Of a stretch of DNA of 64,000 nt, positions 1-8,583 are shown in pieces. Within the stretch, counting starts at the first letter, position 1. Every line of letters begins with the position of its first letter. The notes under the pieces were generated by a model. That model saw only the letters and a program-made list of their open reading frames with translations. It made no database searches and was not told the DNA's origin. The position numbers were made by a program, and so were the translations under genes. This stretch comes from Agrococcus pavilionensis RW1. GTDB lineage: Bacteria > Actinomycetota > Actinomycetes > Actinomycetales > Microbacteriaceae. The DNA lies in NCBI RefSeq assembly GCF_000400485.1, contig NZ_ASHR01000010.1:1-64000 (forward strand), given 5' to 3'.

Positions 1-60
1 CTCAAAGAAGCTGAGGCACGTCGGGGTCTTGACGGGCTCGTCGCTCGGGCGCATCCTCGT

Positions 61-82
61 CGTGTGCGGATTTCCGCACACG
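61..82. promoter_or_regulatory. Palindromic operator upstream of ArsR-SRPBCC gene
   Basis: Two perfect 10-base arms, CGTGTGCGGA and TCCGCACACG, are separated by TT. The palindrome ends 16 bases before the ATG of the ArsR-type gene, and a purine-rich GGGAGCGAG lies between them. ArsR proteins bind such dyads and commonly repress their own gene, so autoregulation is the simplest reading. That is inference from position and symmetry. Nothing else is recognised in bases 1-60. Confidence 0.6.
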
Positions 83-98
83 TCCCGATGGGAGCGAG

Positions 99-947
99 AT
101 GACCCAGCACGACGCGGTGTGGTCGGCCCTCTCGCACCCCGCGCGCCGGCGCATCCTCGATGCGCTGCGCGAGCGGCCCGCGTCGACGGGTCGCCTCCAC
201 GAGGCGATCGCGGCCGCCGGCCTCTCCCCCAGCCGCTTCGCGACGCAGCGGCACCTACAGGTGCTGCGCGACGCCGATCTCGTGCTCGTGACCGACCGCG
301 GCCGCGAGCGCGAGAACGCCCTCAACGCATCCGCCCTCTACCAGGCCACCATCGGGTGGCTCGACCCGGCGAGCGCGCGCTCCGCGCACTCGCTCGACAG
401 CTTGCGGCGCCTCGCCGAGGCGCCCCCGCACGAGGAGACCGACATGCACGAGTTCCACGTCCGCCAGGCGATCGAGATCGCCGCCCCCGTCGCGCGCGTC
501 TGGCGCGCGCTCGTCGACGAGCCGCACCGCTGGTGGGGCTCGCCCTACCTGCTGCTCGAGGGCTCCGACCAGCGCCTCGAGTTCCCGCAGCGCGCCGGCG
601 GGGCCGTGCTCGAGCGGCAGGGCGAGGCGAGCGCCCTCTGGGGCATCGTCACCGCGTGCGAGCCCGGCCGCGCCTACGCGTGGACGGGGCAGATGGGCAT
701 GGGCCCCGCCTGGATCGGCGAGGCGCGCTTCGAGCTCGAGGCGACGGATGCCGGCACGCGCGTGACGCTCGTGCACGACGCGATGCGCTTGTGGGGCGAC
801 GACGACGTCGCGGGCACCGGGTCGGGCTACGACTACGGCTGGGCCGACCTCAACGCGCGACTCAAGGCCTTCGTCGAGGACGGCGCCGAGCACGGCACGA
901 CGGGATCGAACGCCGAGCCGGAGTTCGAGTTCGTGCCGTCGGCGTGA
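99..947 (+). CDS. ArsR-type HTH fused to an SRPBCC (AHSA1-like) domain
   Basis: A 282-residue cytoplasmic protein. Residues 1-95 form an ArsR winged helix, opening with MTQHDAVWSALSHPARRRIL and containing a recognition-helix region around SRFATQRHLQVLRDADLV. Residues 116-280 match the SRPBCC/AHSA1 ligand-binding fold (IEIAAPVARVWRALVDEPHRWWG near its start). The usual arrangement in actinobacteria is two separate adjacent genes, so here the DNA-binding and ligand-binding parts are joined. An internal ATG at residue 116 could in principle give the SRPBCC domain alone. ATG 99 is supported by GGGAGCGAG just before it. It probably acts as an autorepressor that senses a hydrophobic ligand; target and ligand are unknown. 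Confidence 0.85.
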   Translation: MTQHDAVWSALSHPARRRILDALRERPASTGRLHEAIAAAGLSPSRFATQRHLQVLRDADLVLVTDRGRERENALNASALYQATIGWLDPASARSAHSLDSLRRLAEAPPHEETDMHEFHVRQAIEIAAPVARVWRALVDEPHRWWGSPYLLLEGSDQRLEFPQRAGGAVLERQGEASALWGIVTACEPGRAYAWTGQMGMGPAWIGEARFELEATDAGTRVTLVHDAMRLWGDDDVAGTGSGYDYGWADLNARLKAFVEDGAEHGTTGSNAEPEFEFVPSA

Positions 948-962
948 CGCGCCCCCGCGCCG

Positions 963-3089
963 CTACTCGGCCCCGGCCGTGCGCGCCCGCCGCCAGCGCG
1001 GCGCGGTGAGGGCGGCGCCGCCGAGCACGAGGAGGAGCGCGCCGATCGCGAGCGCGGGCGATGCGGCAGCTCCGGTGCGCGGCAGCTCGGCCCCGGCTGC
1101 GGCGCCCACCGTCACCGGCTGGATCGCGATCATCCCCAGCTCGGTGAAGTCGAGGATCAGGTGGTGCTCGCCCGCCGGCACGCCGGAGAGCTCGAGGGCT
1201 CCCGTCACGGCGCCGCGCTCCCAGCGCGCGGTGCCCAGCGGCACCGGTTCTGAGCGCATCGTGCCGATGATGCTCGAGGTCGCGGCCGCCAGCCGGCGCT
1301 CGTGGGCTGCGAGCACGGCGGCCGCGTCTTGCTCATCCCCGAGGGCCGCCTCGATGCCTGCCATGTCGCCCTGCTGCGCGGCGCGCGTCGCGTCGGTCTG
1401 CGCTGCGAGCTCCGCTGCCCGTGCTCGGGCCTCCGCGAGCCGTGCGTCGGGCGCCGCCGTCAGGAGCGAGTGGTCGACGCCCGCCGCCGTCAGCGATCGG
1501 GCCGCGTCGGCGAGGGCCTCGGGCCCCGGGGCGCCGACGTAGGCGGCCAGGGCGTCCTCGGCGCCGGCCTCGAGCTGCAGCTGCGCGCTCCTCGCGACGA
1601 GCGCATCGATGAGCGCCTGCAGCTCCCCGGCACCGGCGCCGGCGAGCGCGGCGACCTCGCGCAGGGCGGCGCTGTCGAGGATCCACACCGGGGCGCCCGC
1701 GGCGTCGGTGCCAGCGGTGAACAGCTGCGGGAAGGCGGCCGCGATGGCGGCATCCGGGGCCGCGAGCCCGACGCCCCCGACCGCGCCCTGCCCGTCGACG
1801 AGCCACGCCACGAGACCCGGACCGTCGCTCGGCCGCTGGAAGAAGGCGACGAGCAGCTGCTGCACCGCGGCGGCGTCGCCGCTCGCGAGCAGCGCGCCGA
1901 GCTGCTCGGCATCGCCGGAGGCGAGCTGCGGGGCGGCGGGGACGCTCGGGTCGGTCGGGTCGGGCGGATCCGTCGGCTCCGGCGACGCCGTCGGCTCCGG
2001 CGACGCCGTCGGCTCCGGCGACACCGACGGCTCCGGCGACACCGTCGGCTCCGGCGACAGCGTCGGCTCCGGCGACAGCGTCGGCTCCGGCGACAGCGTC
2101 GGCTCCGGCGACACGGTCGGCTCCGGCGACACGGTCGGCTCCGGCGACACGGTCGGCTCCGGCGACGGCGTCGGGTCCGGCGACGGCGTCGGCTCAGGCG
2201 ACGCGGTCGGCTCAGGCGACGCGGTCGGCTCAGGCGACGCCGTCGGCTCGGGCGACGCCGTCGGCTCAGGCAACGCCGTCGGCTCGGGCGACGCCGTCGG
2301 CTCGGGCGACGCCGTCGGCTCGGGCGACGCCGTCGGCTCGGGCGCACCACCGGCCGCCGTGAGCGCGAAGGAGCGCTCGATCGGGACGACGGAGGGGCTC
2401 GAGCCCTCGAACGGCATCGCGAACGGGAGGTTCTGCGAAGGCTGGATCGCAGCCAGGGCGAAGCCTGGCGGCGGCACGAGCGACACGCTCGTGCGCTCCG
2501 CCGAGCTCGTCGGCAGCGCGGCCGACACGAACGATCCATCGGCTGCGAGCGGCACCCGCTGCACCGCGACACCGGCGCTCGCGACCTCGACCGCGGCGCC
2601 CGAGAGGTCCGGCAGCGGCTCGCCGTCGACGGTCGCGGCGACCGTGCCGGCCACGACCCCGTAGCTGCCCCACAGCGCGACCTCGACGGGCGCGCCGTGC
2701 GAGACGACGAACTCGCTCTGGCCGATCGCCGGCTCCTCGAGGTCGCCGCGATCGCCCGGCCACTCCGCCTCGGCGAAGTAGAAGTCGGCCGCGCCATCGA
2801 GCTCGACCTCGAGCCCGCCATCGAGGCCGGTCACGCCGCTCGCGACCACCACCGGCTCCTCGCCCACCTCGCGCACGGTCACCCGCGCGCCGGCGAGCGG
2901 CGCGGATCCGGTGCCGTCGTCGATGCGCACATCGATGACGACGGTCGTCGAGGCCGGCTCGGCGCTCGCCATCGGCGGCACCGCCATGAGCAGGAGGCCG
3001 GCGACGGCGGTGACGGCGCCGACGCCGCGCAGGCCGCGACGAGCGGGGAGCGCGGCGCTTCGGGTGGGTGGACGCTGGGACGGCGACAT
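963..3089 (-). CDS. LPXTG-anchored surface protein with SPEPTA repeats
   Basis: 708 residues if translation starts at ATG 3089, which has GAGAGG about nine bases upstream; a longer frame reaches 3146 but lacks such a site. A signal peptide covers about residues 1-43 (hydrophobic AVAGLLLMAV, cleavage near ASA). A prealbumin/SpaA-like beta domain follows, then a stalk of about 22 six-residue Pro/Glu/Thr/Ser repeats, then an Ala-rich helical region. The C-terminus is a sortase signal: LPRTG, a hydrophobic segment, and an Arg-rich tail. It should be linked to the cell wall by a sortase, none of which is encoded here. It diverges from a TetR gene across two palindromes and converges with the ArsR fusion gene, whose end lies 15 bases away. 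The function is probably adhesive or structural; no enzymatic motif is visible. Confidence 0.8.
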   Translation of the reverse strand: MSPSQRPPTRSAALPARRGLRGVGAVTAVAGLLLMAVPPMASAEPASTTVVIDVRIDDGTGSAPLAGARVTVREVGEEPVVVASGVTGLDGGLEVELDGAADFYFAEAEWPGDRGDLEEPAIGQSEFVVSHGAPVEVALWGSYGVVAGTVAATVDGEPLPDLSGAAVEVASAGVAVQRVPLAADGSFVSAALPTSSAERTSVSLVPPPGFALAAIQPSQNLPFAMPFEGSSPSVVPIERSFALTAAGGAPEPTASPEPTASPEPTASPEPTALPEPTASPEPTASPEPTASPEPTASPEPTPSPDPTPSPEPTVSPEPTVSPEPTVSPEPTLSPEPTLSPEPTLSPEPTVSPEPSVSPEPTASPEPTASPEPTDPPDPTDPSVPAAPQLASGDAEQLGALLASGDAAAVQQLLVAFFQRPSDGPGLVAWLVDGQGAVGGVGLAAPDAAIAAAFPQLFTAGTDAAGAPVWILDSAALREVAALAGAGAGELQALIDALVARSAQLQLEAGAEDALAAYVGAPGPEALADAARSLTAAGVDHSLLTAAPDARLAEARARAAELAAQTDATRAAQQGDMAGIEAALGDEQDAAAVLAAHERRLAAATSSIIGTMRSEPVPLGTARWERGAVTGALELSGVPAGEHHLILDFTELGMIAIQPVTVGAAAGAELPRTGAAASPALAIGALLLVLGGAALTAPRWRRARTAGAE
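1947..2342. repeat. 18-bp in-frame tandem repeat (about 22 copies)
   Basis: A minisatellite inside the LPXTG gene. Each 18-bp unit reads, on the plus strand, close to GTCGGCTCCGGCGACGCC and encodes PEPTAS on the minus strand. Variants PEPTVS, PEPTLS, PDPTPS and PEPTDP are grouped in runs, the pattern left by stepwise duplication. The unit length is a multiple of three, so copy-number change would alter stalk length without breaking the frame. Confidence 0.9.
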
Positions 3090-3119
3090 GAGGAGCCTCT
3101 CGTGCTGGGGACTCCTATC

Positions 3120-3152
3120 TTGGACTGCGTCCAAACTTTGACGCAAGCCAAA
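3120..3152. promoter_or_regulatory. Double palindrome in divergent TetR/LPXTG promoter region
   Basis: A perfect dyad TTGGAC-TGC-GTCCAA lies at 3120-3134. Two bases on, at 3137-3152, is a second dyad TTTGAC-GCAA-GCCAAA with one mismatch per arm. Both share the TTGgaC/GtCCAA theme and fall between the start of the LPXTG gene (3089) and the GTG of the TetR gene (3155). This is the usual layout for two TetR dimers controlling both divergent genes. Binding is inferred from symmetry only. Confidence 0.6.
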
Positions 3153-3154
3153 TT

Positions 3155-3799
3155 GTGAGATTCGATGTCCGAGTGACAGGACTGCGGGAGCGGAAGCGGC
3201 GGGAGTCGCGACGCGCGATGGAGGCGGCGGCGGTGGAGATCGCCTACGCCGAAGGCGTCGATGCCGTCACCGTCGCGCGCGTCTGCGAGGCGGCCGGCGT
3301 CTCGCGCAGCACCTTCTTCAACTACTTCTGGTCCCTCGAACAGGCGATCTTCGGGGCGCCCATCGGCTACGACGCGGAGATGACCGAGCGCATCCTCACC
3401 GAGCACGCCGACGACCTCGTGCTCGCCGCGGGCCTCATCGTCGTCGAGCACGTGCGCCACGCCCAGGGCGACACCGAGCTCGGCCGCCGCCGGTTCGCGC
3501 TCTTCGTGCGCGAGCCCGGCATGAGCAGCCACGTCGCGGCGCGCAGTCGCGCGAGCCGCGACGCGCTCGTGGCGGTCGTCGAGCGCTGGCTCGACGACCA
3601 TCCGGAGCGCGCCCGCCTCCCGGGCCCGGATCACGGCGCGGAGGCTCGGCTCGCCGTGGGGCTGTCGATCGCGCTCGGCGACGAGGCGCTCCCCCGGCTG
3701 ACCGAGGTCGACGGCGACCACCCGCTCGACCTCGCCGTCTTCCGCGAGGCTCGAGCGCGGATGGCGGCAGTCGCCGCCGACGGGCTGCCCTCGGCGTAG
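3155..3799 (+). CDS. TetR/AcrR-family transcriptional regulator
   Basis: 214 residues starting with GTG. The N-terminal HTH is clear at about residues 18-60, including VTVARVCEAAGVSRSTFFNYF, the signature of TetR DNA-binding domains. The rest is an alpha-helical ligand domain of no recognised subfamily. No strong Shine-Dalgarno precedes the GTG, and the operator-like palindromes run right up to it, so the mRNA leader must be short or absent. It probably represses itself and the divergent LPXTG surface-protein gene. The next gene converges 25 bases downstream. Confidence 0.8.
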   Translation: MRFDVRVTGLRERKRRESRRAMEAAAVEIAYAEGVDAVTVARVCEAAGVSRSTFFNYFWSLEQAIFGAPIGYDAEMTERILTEHADDLVLAAGLIVVEHVRHAQGDTELGRRRFALFVREPGMSSHVAARSRASRDALVAVVERWLDDHPERARLPGPDHGAEARLAVGLSIALGDEALPRLTEVDGDHPLDLAVFREARARMAAVAADGLPSA

Positions 3800-3824
3800 G
3801 GCGCCGCCGCAGGACGTCGGGGCG

Positions 3825-4988
3825 CTACGCCACCCCGAGCGCGCGCGCCACGACGAGCAGCTGCACCTCGCTCGTGCCCTCGCCGATCTCGAGGATCTTC
3901 GAGTCGCGGTAGTGGCGCGCGACGGGGTACTCGTTCATGAAGCCGTTGCCGCCGAAGATCTGCGTCGCGTCGCGCGCGTTGTCCATCGCGGCCTCGCTCG
4001 AAACCAGCTTCGCGATCGCGGCCTCCGTCTTGAACGGCTTGCCCGCATCCCGCAGCCTGGCCGCGTGGTGCCACGCGAGCCGCGCACCGTGCACGCGCGA
4101 CTGCATGCGCGCGATCACGAACTGCACGTTCTGGCGCGTCGCGAGCGGCTCCCCGAAGACGGTGCGCTGCTGCGCGTAGTCGATCGCCGCCTCGAGGCAG
4201 CCCTCGGCCGCGCCGGTCGCGAGCGCCGCGATCGCGATGCGCCCCTCGTCGAGGATGTGCAGGAAGCCCGCGAACCCGCGCCCACGCTGCCCGAGCAGGT
4301 TGCCCGCCGGCACGCGCGCGTCGCGGAAGGTGAGCGGATGCGTGTCGGATGCGTGCCAGCCGACCTTGTCGTACGGCGCTTCGACCGTGAACCCCGGCGT
4401 GCCGTTCGGCACGATGATCGTCGAGATCTCCTTGCGGCCGTCCCGCTCGCCCGTCACCGCGGTCACGGTCACGAAGCGCGTGATGGGCGTGCCCGAGTTG
4501 GTGATGAACTGCTTCGCGCCGTTGATCACCCACTCGTCGCCCTCGAGCCGCGCGGTCGTGCGCGTCGCGCCGGCGTCGGAGCCCGCTTCGGGCTCGGTGA
4601 GGCCGAAGCCCGCGAGCGCGCGGCCCTCGAGCAGGTCGGGCAGCAGCTCGGCCTTCTGCTCCTCGGTGCCGAAGAGGTGGATGGGCATCGCGCCGAGGCT
4701 CACGCCCGCCTCGAGCGTGATGGCGATGGACTGGTCGACGCGCGCGAGCGCCTCGATCGCGAGGCCGAGCGTGAAGTAGTCGCCGCCCTGGCCGCCGTGC
4801 TCCTCCGGGAACGGGATGCCGAACAGCCCGAGCTCGCCCATCTGCGCGACGACGTCCATTGGCAGCGTCTTCGTGCGGTCGGCCTCGTACGAGGCGGGCG
4901 CGACGACCTTGTCGGCGAAGTCGCGCACCGCGCGCGCGAGGTCGAGCTCCTCGTCGCTCAGGGCGTAGGTGGTCAGGTCGATCGTCAT
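3825..4988 (-). CDS. Acyl-CoA dehydrogenase
   Basis: 387 residues from ATG 4988, chosen because GAGGAG lies five bases upstream. The whole protein matches the FAD-dependent acyl-CoA dehydrogenase family, which forms the 2,3-double bond of acyl-CoAs. N-terminal helices are followed by the middle beta domain (GFGLTEPEAGSDAGATRT, the family signature near residue 125) and the C-terminal helical domain. The catalytic glutamate is present in ILEIGEGTSEVQ near the end. It is the last gene on this strand after the tct-prp-oxidoreductase operon, with a 102-bp gap, so it may be cotranscribed. The substrate cannot be read from the sequence; a short branched acyl-CoA would suit the neighbours, by inference. 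Confidence 0.88.
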   Translation of the reverse strand: MTIDLTTYALSDEELDLARAVRDFADKVVAPASYEADRTKTLPMDVVAQMGELGLFGIPFPEEHGGQGGDYFTLGLAIEALARVDQSIAITLEAGVSLGAMPIHLFGTEEQKAELLPDLLEGRALAGFGLTEPEAGSDAGATRTTARLEGDEWVINGAKQFITNSGTPITRFVTVTAVTGERDGRKEISTIIVPNGTPGFTVEAPYDKVGWHASDTHPLTFRDARVPAGNLLGQRGRGFAGFLHILDEGRIAIAALATGAAEGCLEAAIDYAQQRTVFGEPLATRQNVQFVIARMQSRVHGARLAWHHAARLRDAGKPFKTEAAIAKLVSSEAAMDNARDATQIFGGNGFMNEYPVARHYRDSKILEIGEGTSEVQLLVVARALGVA

Positions 4989-5036
4989 GCCGGCTCCTCG
5001 TTCTGGAAGGGACCGCCCTCCGTGCACGGGAGCCGT

Positions 5037-5053
5037 GGGTCGGATCGCGACCC
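5037..5053. promoter_or_regulatory. Small hairpin between oxidoreductase and acyl-CoA dehydrogenase genes
   Basis: GGGTCG and CGACCC form a six-base stem around a five-base loop in the 102-bp gap. It could be a weak terminator separating the acyl-CoA dehydrogenase from the operon, or a regulator site. In GC-rich DNA a stem this short can arise by chance. Confidence 0.25.
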
Positions 5054-5090
5054 GCTCGGCTGCGCTCCGCGCTGAGCAGTCGCCAGCACT

Positions 5091-6170
5091 CTACGCGACC
5101 CGGGCCCGCGTGTACTGGGGAGGCCAGACGGATGCGTCGGGCTCGCCGTCGAGGGCGGCCTCGGCCGCGAGGGCCCAGTGCGGGTTGCGGAGCCACGCGC
5201 GCGCGAGCATGACCGCGTCGGCGTCGCCGTCGGCGAGCAGCTGCTCGGCGTGCGCCGGCTCGTCGATGAGCCCGACGGCGTTGACCCTCGCGCCCGTCGC
5301 GGCGCGCACGTCGCGCGCGAAGTGCACCTGGTAGCCGGGCCCGAGCGGGATCTCCTGCCGCGGGTCGAGCCCGCCGGAGGAGAGGTCGAACCAGTCGGCT
5401 CCGGCCGCGGCGGCGACCCGCACGTGCTCGATCGTGCGCTCGGTAACGATGCCGCCCTCGACCCAGTCGGTGGCGCTGAGCCGCACCATGAGGGCCGCAT
5501 CGGGCGCGGCCTCGCGGACGGCCTCGACGACGAGCCGGAGGAGCCTCGTCGACAGTCCCGACGCATCCGGCCCCCACTCGTCGGAGCGAGCGTTCGTGAG
5601 GGGCGAGAGGAACTGGTGGAGGAGGTAGCCGTGGGCCGCGTGCACCTCGAGCGCCTCGAAGCCCGCGGCGACGGCGCGGCGGGCCGCGTCGGCGAAAGCC
5701 TGCGGCAGCTGCGCGACCTCATCGGTCGCGAGCGCGCGCGGCGGCGCGAAGCGGCCGAACGCATCCGACCCCGCACCGACGGTCTGCCAGCCGCCCTCGG
5801 CCTCGGGCACGGAGCCGCTGCCGCTCCACGCGCGGTAGGTCGACGCCTTGCGGCCCGCGTGCGCGAGCTGCATCGCGGGCACGGCGCCGTGGGCGCGGAT
5901 GCGCGCGGCGATCGGCGCCCACGCCTCGGCCTGGGCGTCGTTCCAGATGCCCGCGTCCTGCGGCGAGATGCGCCCCTCGGGCACGACGGCCGCGGCCTCG
6001 GTCATGACGATGCCCGCGCCGCCGCGCGCGAAGGACGCGAGGTGCTCGCGGTGCCACTCGTTCGGCATGCCGTCCTGCTCCTCGCAGGAGTACTGGCACA
6101 TCGGCGAGACCCACGCGCGGTTGCGCGCCTCGAGCGGCCCGATCGCGACGGGCGAGAAGAGGAGGCTCAC
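5091..6170 (-). CDS. NADH:flavin oxidoreductase, old yellow enzyme (YqjM-like)
   Basis: 359 residues; an FMN-dependent TIM barrel that reduces activated C=C bonds using NAD(P)H. The start is GTG 6170, fused with the prpB stop as GTGA (four-base overlap). YqjM-type features are visible: SPMCQYSC at residues 22-29 (Cys25 and Tyr27 contact the flavin), the central HAAHGYLLHQFLSP segment with the substrate-binding histidines, and the barrel end LARAWLRNPHW. It is the last tightly coupled member of the tct-prp operon, which suggests it reduces an unsaturated carboxylic acid in the same route. A general stress role is equally common in the family. Confidence 0.88.
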   Translation of the reverse strand: MSLLFSPVAIGPLEARNRAWVSPMCQYSCEEQDGMPNEWHREHLASFARGGAGIVMTEAAAVVPEGRISPQDAGIWNDAQAEAWAPIAARIRAHGAVPAMQLAHAGRKASTYRAWSGSGSVPEAEGGWQTVGAGSDAFGRFAPPRALATDEVAQLPQAFADAARRAVAAGFEALEVHAAHGYLLHQFLSPLTNARSDEWGPDASGLSTRLLRLVVEAVREAAPDAALMVRLSATDWVEGGIVTERTIEHVRVAAAAGADWFDLSSGGLDPRQEIPLGPGYQVHFARDVRAATGARVNAVGLIDEPAHAEQLLADGDADAVMLARAWLRNPHWALAAEAALDGEPDASVWPPQYTRARVA

Positions 6171-7078
6171 TCGCTCGCGCCGGTCGGCACGTCGAAGTTG
6201 AACACGCCCTCGTCGAACGCGTTGTAGGCGGCGTAGTCGTTGAGCTCGTAGAGCCGCGCTCGCGTCTGCATGCGCTCGACCGCGCCGTCGAGCGTGCCGG
6301 TCTCCTTGAGGAGGCCGAGCTCGCGCTCGATCGCGCCCATCGCGATGCGCAGCAGCGACACGGGGTGGATGGCGATGTTGACGCCGACGTCCTCGAGCTG
6401 CCGGTGCGTGAAGAGCGCGCTCTTCCCGAACTCCGTCATGTTCGCGAGGATCGGCACGTCGACGGCCTCGCGGATGGCGGCGAACTCCTCGAGCGTCGCC
6501 ATCGCCTCGGGGAAGATCGCGTCGGCGCCGGCGGCCTCGAGCGCCTTCGCGCGGTCCTTCGCGGCCCCGAGCCCTTCGACGCCGCGGATATCGGTGCGCG
6601 CCATGATGACGAGGTCGCGGTCGCGGCGGGCGCTCACGGCCGCCGCGATGCGCTGCACCGCCTGGTCGAGCGAGACGACCTCCTTGCCGTCGAGGTGGCC
6701 GCACCGCTTGGGGTTGACCTGATCCTCGAGGTGGAGGCCCGCGACACCCGCGTCCTCGAGCTCGTGCACCGCGCGCGCGACGTTCATCGCCTCGCCGAAG
6801 CCGGTGTCGGCGTCGATCAGGGTCGGCAGGTCGGTCATGCGCGAGATCTGCCGACCGCGCTCGGCGACCTCCGTGAGCGTCGTGAGGCCGATGTCGGGCA
6901 GCCCGAGCTCGGCCGACATGACGGCGCCCGAGATGTAGGCGCCCTCGAAGCCGAGCTGCTGGATGAGCGGCGCGGTCAGCGGGGTGAACGTGCCCGGGAA
7001 GCGCTGGATGCGCCCGGAGGCGAGCCCGGCGCGGAAGGCCTTGCGCTTCTCGTTCGGCGTGACGGAGCTCGAGAGCAC
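6167..7078 (-). CDS. prpB: Methylisocitrate lyase (PrpB family)
   Basis: 303 residues starting at GTG 7078, whose first base is the last base of the prpD stop (TAGTG). The PEP-mutase/isocitrate-lyase superfamily barrel is complete. LIDADTGFG (residues 87-95) carries the metal-binding aspartates, and NPKRCGH places the catalytic cysteine at Cys126. Known members split 2-methylisocitrate into pyruvate and succinate in the methylcitrate cycle; relatives act on dimethylmalate or oxaloacetate. Pairing with PrpD favours the methylisocitrate reaction. No 2-methylcitrate synthase (prpC) is encoded in this operon or elsewhere in the window. Confidence 0.88.
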   Translation of the reverse strand: MLSSSVTPNEKRKAFRAGLASGRIQRFPGTFTPLTAPLIQQLGFEGAYISGAVMSAELGLPDIGLTTLTEVAERGRQISRMTDLPTLIDADTGFGEAMNVARAVHELEDAGVAGLHLEDQVNPKRCGHLDGKEVVSLDQAVQRIAAAVSARRDRDLVIMARTDIRGVEGLGAAKDRAKALEAAGADAIFPEAMATLEEFAAIREAVDVPILANMTEFGKSALFTHRQLEDVGVNIAIHPVSLLRIAMGAIERELGLLKETGTLDGAVERMQTRARLYELNDYAAYNAFDEGVFNFDVPTGASE

Positions 7079-8583
7079 TAGAAGATGCCCTGCGTCGTGC
7101 CCGCGTCGACGGTGCCGGCGGGAGCGCGGAGGTTGAGCTCGCGCACCTCCTCGGCCGTGAGCTCCGGCAGCCGCTCGACGAGCCCGAGGAAGCGGTCGAG
7201 CTCCGCGTCGTCGACGATGCCCTGCGCGAGCGTGCGGAGCTTCTGCACGTACTCCGCCCGGCCGAACGGGCGCGCCCCGGCCGGGTGCGCATCCGCGACC
7301 GAGATCTCGTCCTCGATCGTCTCGCCCGAGGCGAGGGTGATGACGATGCGGCCGCCGAACGCCTTCTTGTCGGGGTCGGGGTCGTGGTAGCGCTCCGTCC
7401 ACACCGGGTCCTCGAGCGTCGAGATCTTGTTCCACAGCTCGACGGTGTCGGGGCGCGACGCGCGCTCGGGCGCGTAGGAGTCGACGTGGTGCCAGCCGCC
7501 GTCCTGCAGCGCGACCGCGACGATGTACGGGATCGAGTGGTCGAGCGTCTCGCGGCTCGCGGTCGGGTCGTACTTCTGCGGGTCGTTCGCGCCTGAGCCG
7601 ATCACGTAGTGCGTGTGGTGGCTCGTGTGCAGCACGATCGAGGCGATGTTCGCCGGGTCGCGCAGCTCGGGGCGCTCGGTGCCGAGGCGGCGGGCGAGGT
7701 CGATCCACGCCTGCGCCTGGTACTCGGCCGAGTGCTCCTTCGTGTAGGTGTCGAGGATCGCGCGCTTCGGCTCGCCCGGCGCGGGCAGCGGCACGTGGTA
7801 GCGGCCCTCCCAGCCGTCGAGCAGCCAGGCGATGAAGCCGTCCTCGCCCTCGTAGATCGGCACGGGGCTCGTCTGGCCGCGCATCGCGCGGTCGACCGAC
7901 TCGACGGCCATCTTGCCGGCGAACGCGGGCGCGTGCGCCTTCCACGTGGAGATCTCGCCCTTCCGCGACTGCCGCGTCGCGGTCGTCGTGTGGAGCGCCT
8001 GGCCGATGGCCTGGAAGATCGTCTCGGCGTCGAGGCCGAGCATCGTGCCGATGCCGGCGGCGGCCGACGGGCCGAGGTGCGCGACGTGGTCGATCTTGTG
8101 CTTGTGCAGCGAGATGGCGCGCACGAGGTCGACCTGGATCTCGTAGCCCGTCGCGAGGCCGCGCACGAGCGCGGCGCCGTCGCAGCCGAGGTGCTGCGCG
8201 ACCGCGAGGATCGGCGGGATGTTGTCGCCCGGGTGCGAGTAGTCGGCCGCGAGGAAGGTGTCGTGGAAGTCGAGCTCGCGCACGGCGACGCCGTTCGCCC
8301 ACGCCGCCCACTCGGGGCTCACGCGGTCGTCGACGCCGAAGATCGCGGCGCCGGGCGCGTAGGGGTGGCGCTGCGCCTGCTCGCGCGCGGAGACGACGGG
8401 CGCGCGGTTGAGGCTCGCGACGGCGACGGCGGCGTTGTCGATGATGCGGTTCGCGATCATCTCGACGACGTCGGCCTCGACCGCGACGGGGTCGACGGCG
8501 ACCTGGGCGATCTTCCACGCGAGCTGCTCCTCGCGGGGCAGGTTCTCGGCGGACTTCCGGGCTCGCACCTCGTGCGTGATCAT
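7078..8583 (-). CDS. prpD: 2-Methylcitrate dehydratase (MmgE/PrpD family)
   Basis: 501 residues, a usual length for PrpD. The MmgE/PrpD fold is recognisable throughout: [15 protein letters not shown] near the N-terminus, [19 protein letters not shown] around residues 105-123, and the [15 protein letters not shown] segment of the active-site region. The family dehydrates 2-methylcitrate to 2-methylaconitate, but also contains cis-aconitate decarboxylase and iminodisuccinate epimerase. The ATG overlaps the tctA stop as ATGA, and the stop shares a base with the prpB GTG. Translational coupling to a tricarboxylate transporter suggests that its substrate is imported. Confidence 0.88.
   Translation of the reverse strand: MITHEVRARKSAENLPREEQLAWKIAQVAVDPVAVEADVVEMIANRIIDNAAVAVASLNRAPVVSAREQAQRHPYAPGAAIFGVDDRVSPEWAAWANGVAVRELDFHDTFLAADYSHPGDNIPPILAVAQHLGCDGAALVRGLATGYEIQVDLVRAISLHKHKIDHVAHLGPSAAAGIGTMLGLDAETIFQAIGQALHTTTATRQSRKGEISTWKAHAPAFAGKMAVESVDRAMRGQTSPVPIYEGEDGFIAWLLDGWEGRYHVPLPAPGEPKRAILDTYTKEHSAEYQAQAWIDLARRLGTERPELRDPANIASIVLHTSHHTHYVIGSGANDPQKYDPTASRETLDHSIPYIVAVALQDGGWHHVDSYAPERASRPDTVELWNKISTLEDPVWTERYHDPDPDKKAFGGRIVITLASGETIEDEISVADAHPAGARPFGRAEYVQKLRTLAQGIVDDAELDRFLGLVERLPELTAEEVRELNLRAPAGTVDAGTTQGIF

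Noticed and set aside
1947-2342. Regularly spaced direct repeats resembling a CRISPR array
   Set aside because: The 18-bp units are contiguous with no spacers, are translated as PEPTAS, and no cas genes are present.
1609-2664. Plus-strand frame with regular GSGDAV repeats
   Set aside because: It is the antisense reading of the SPEPTA tandem repeat. The minus strand has the signal peptide and LPXTG anchor and is clearly the coding strand.
3912-5075. Plus-strand 387-codon frame opposite the acyl-CoA dehydrogenase gene
   Set aside because: Antisense shadow; the minus-strand protein carries full family motifs and a good ribosome-binding site.
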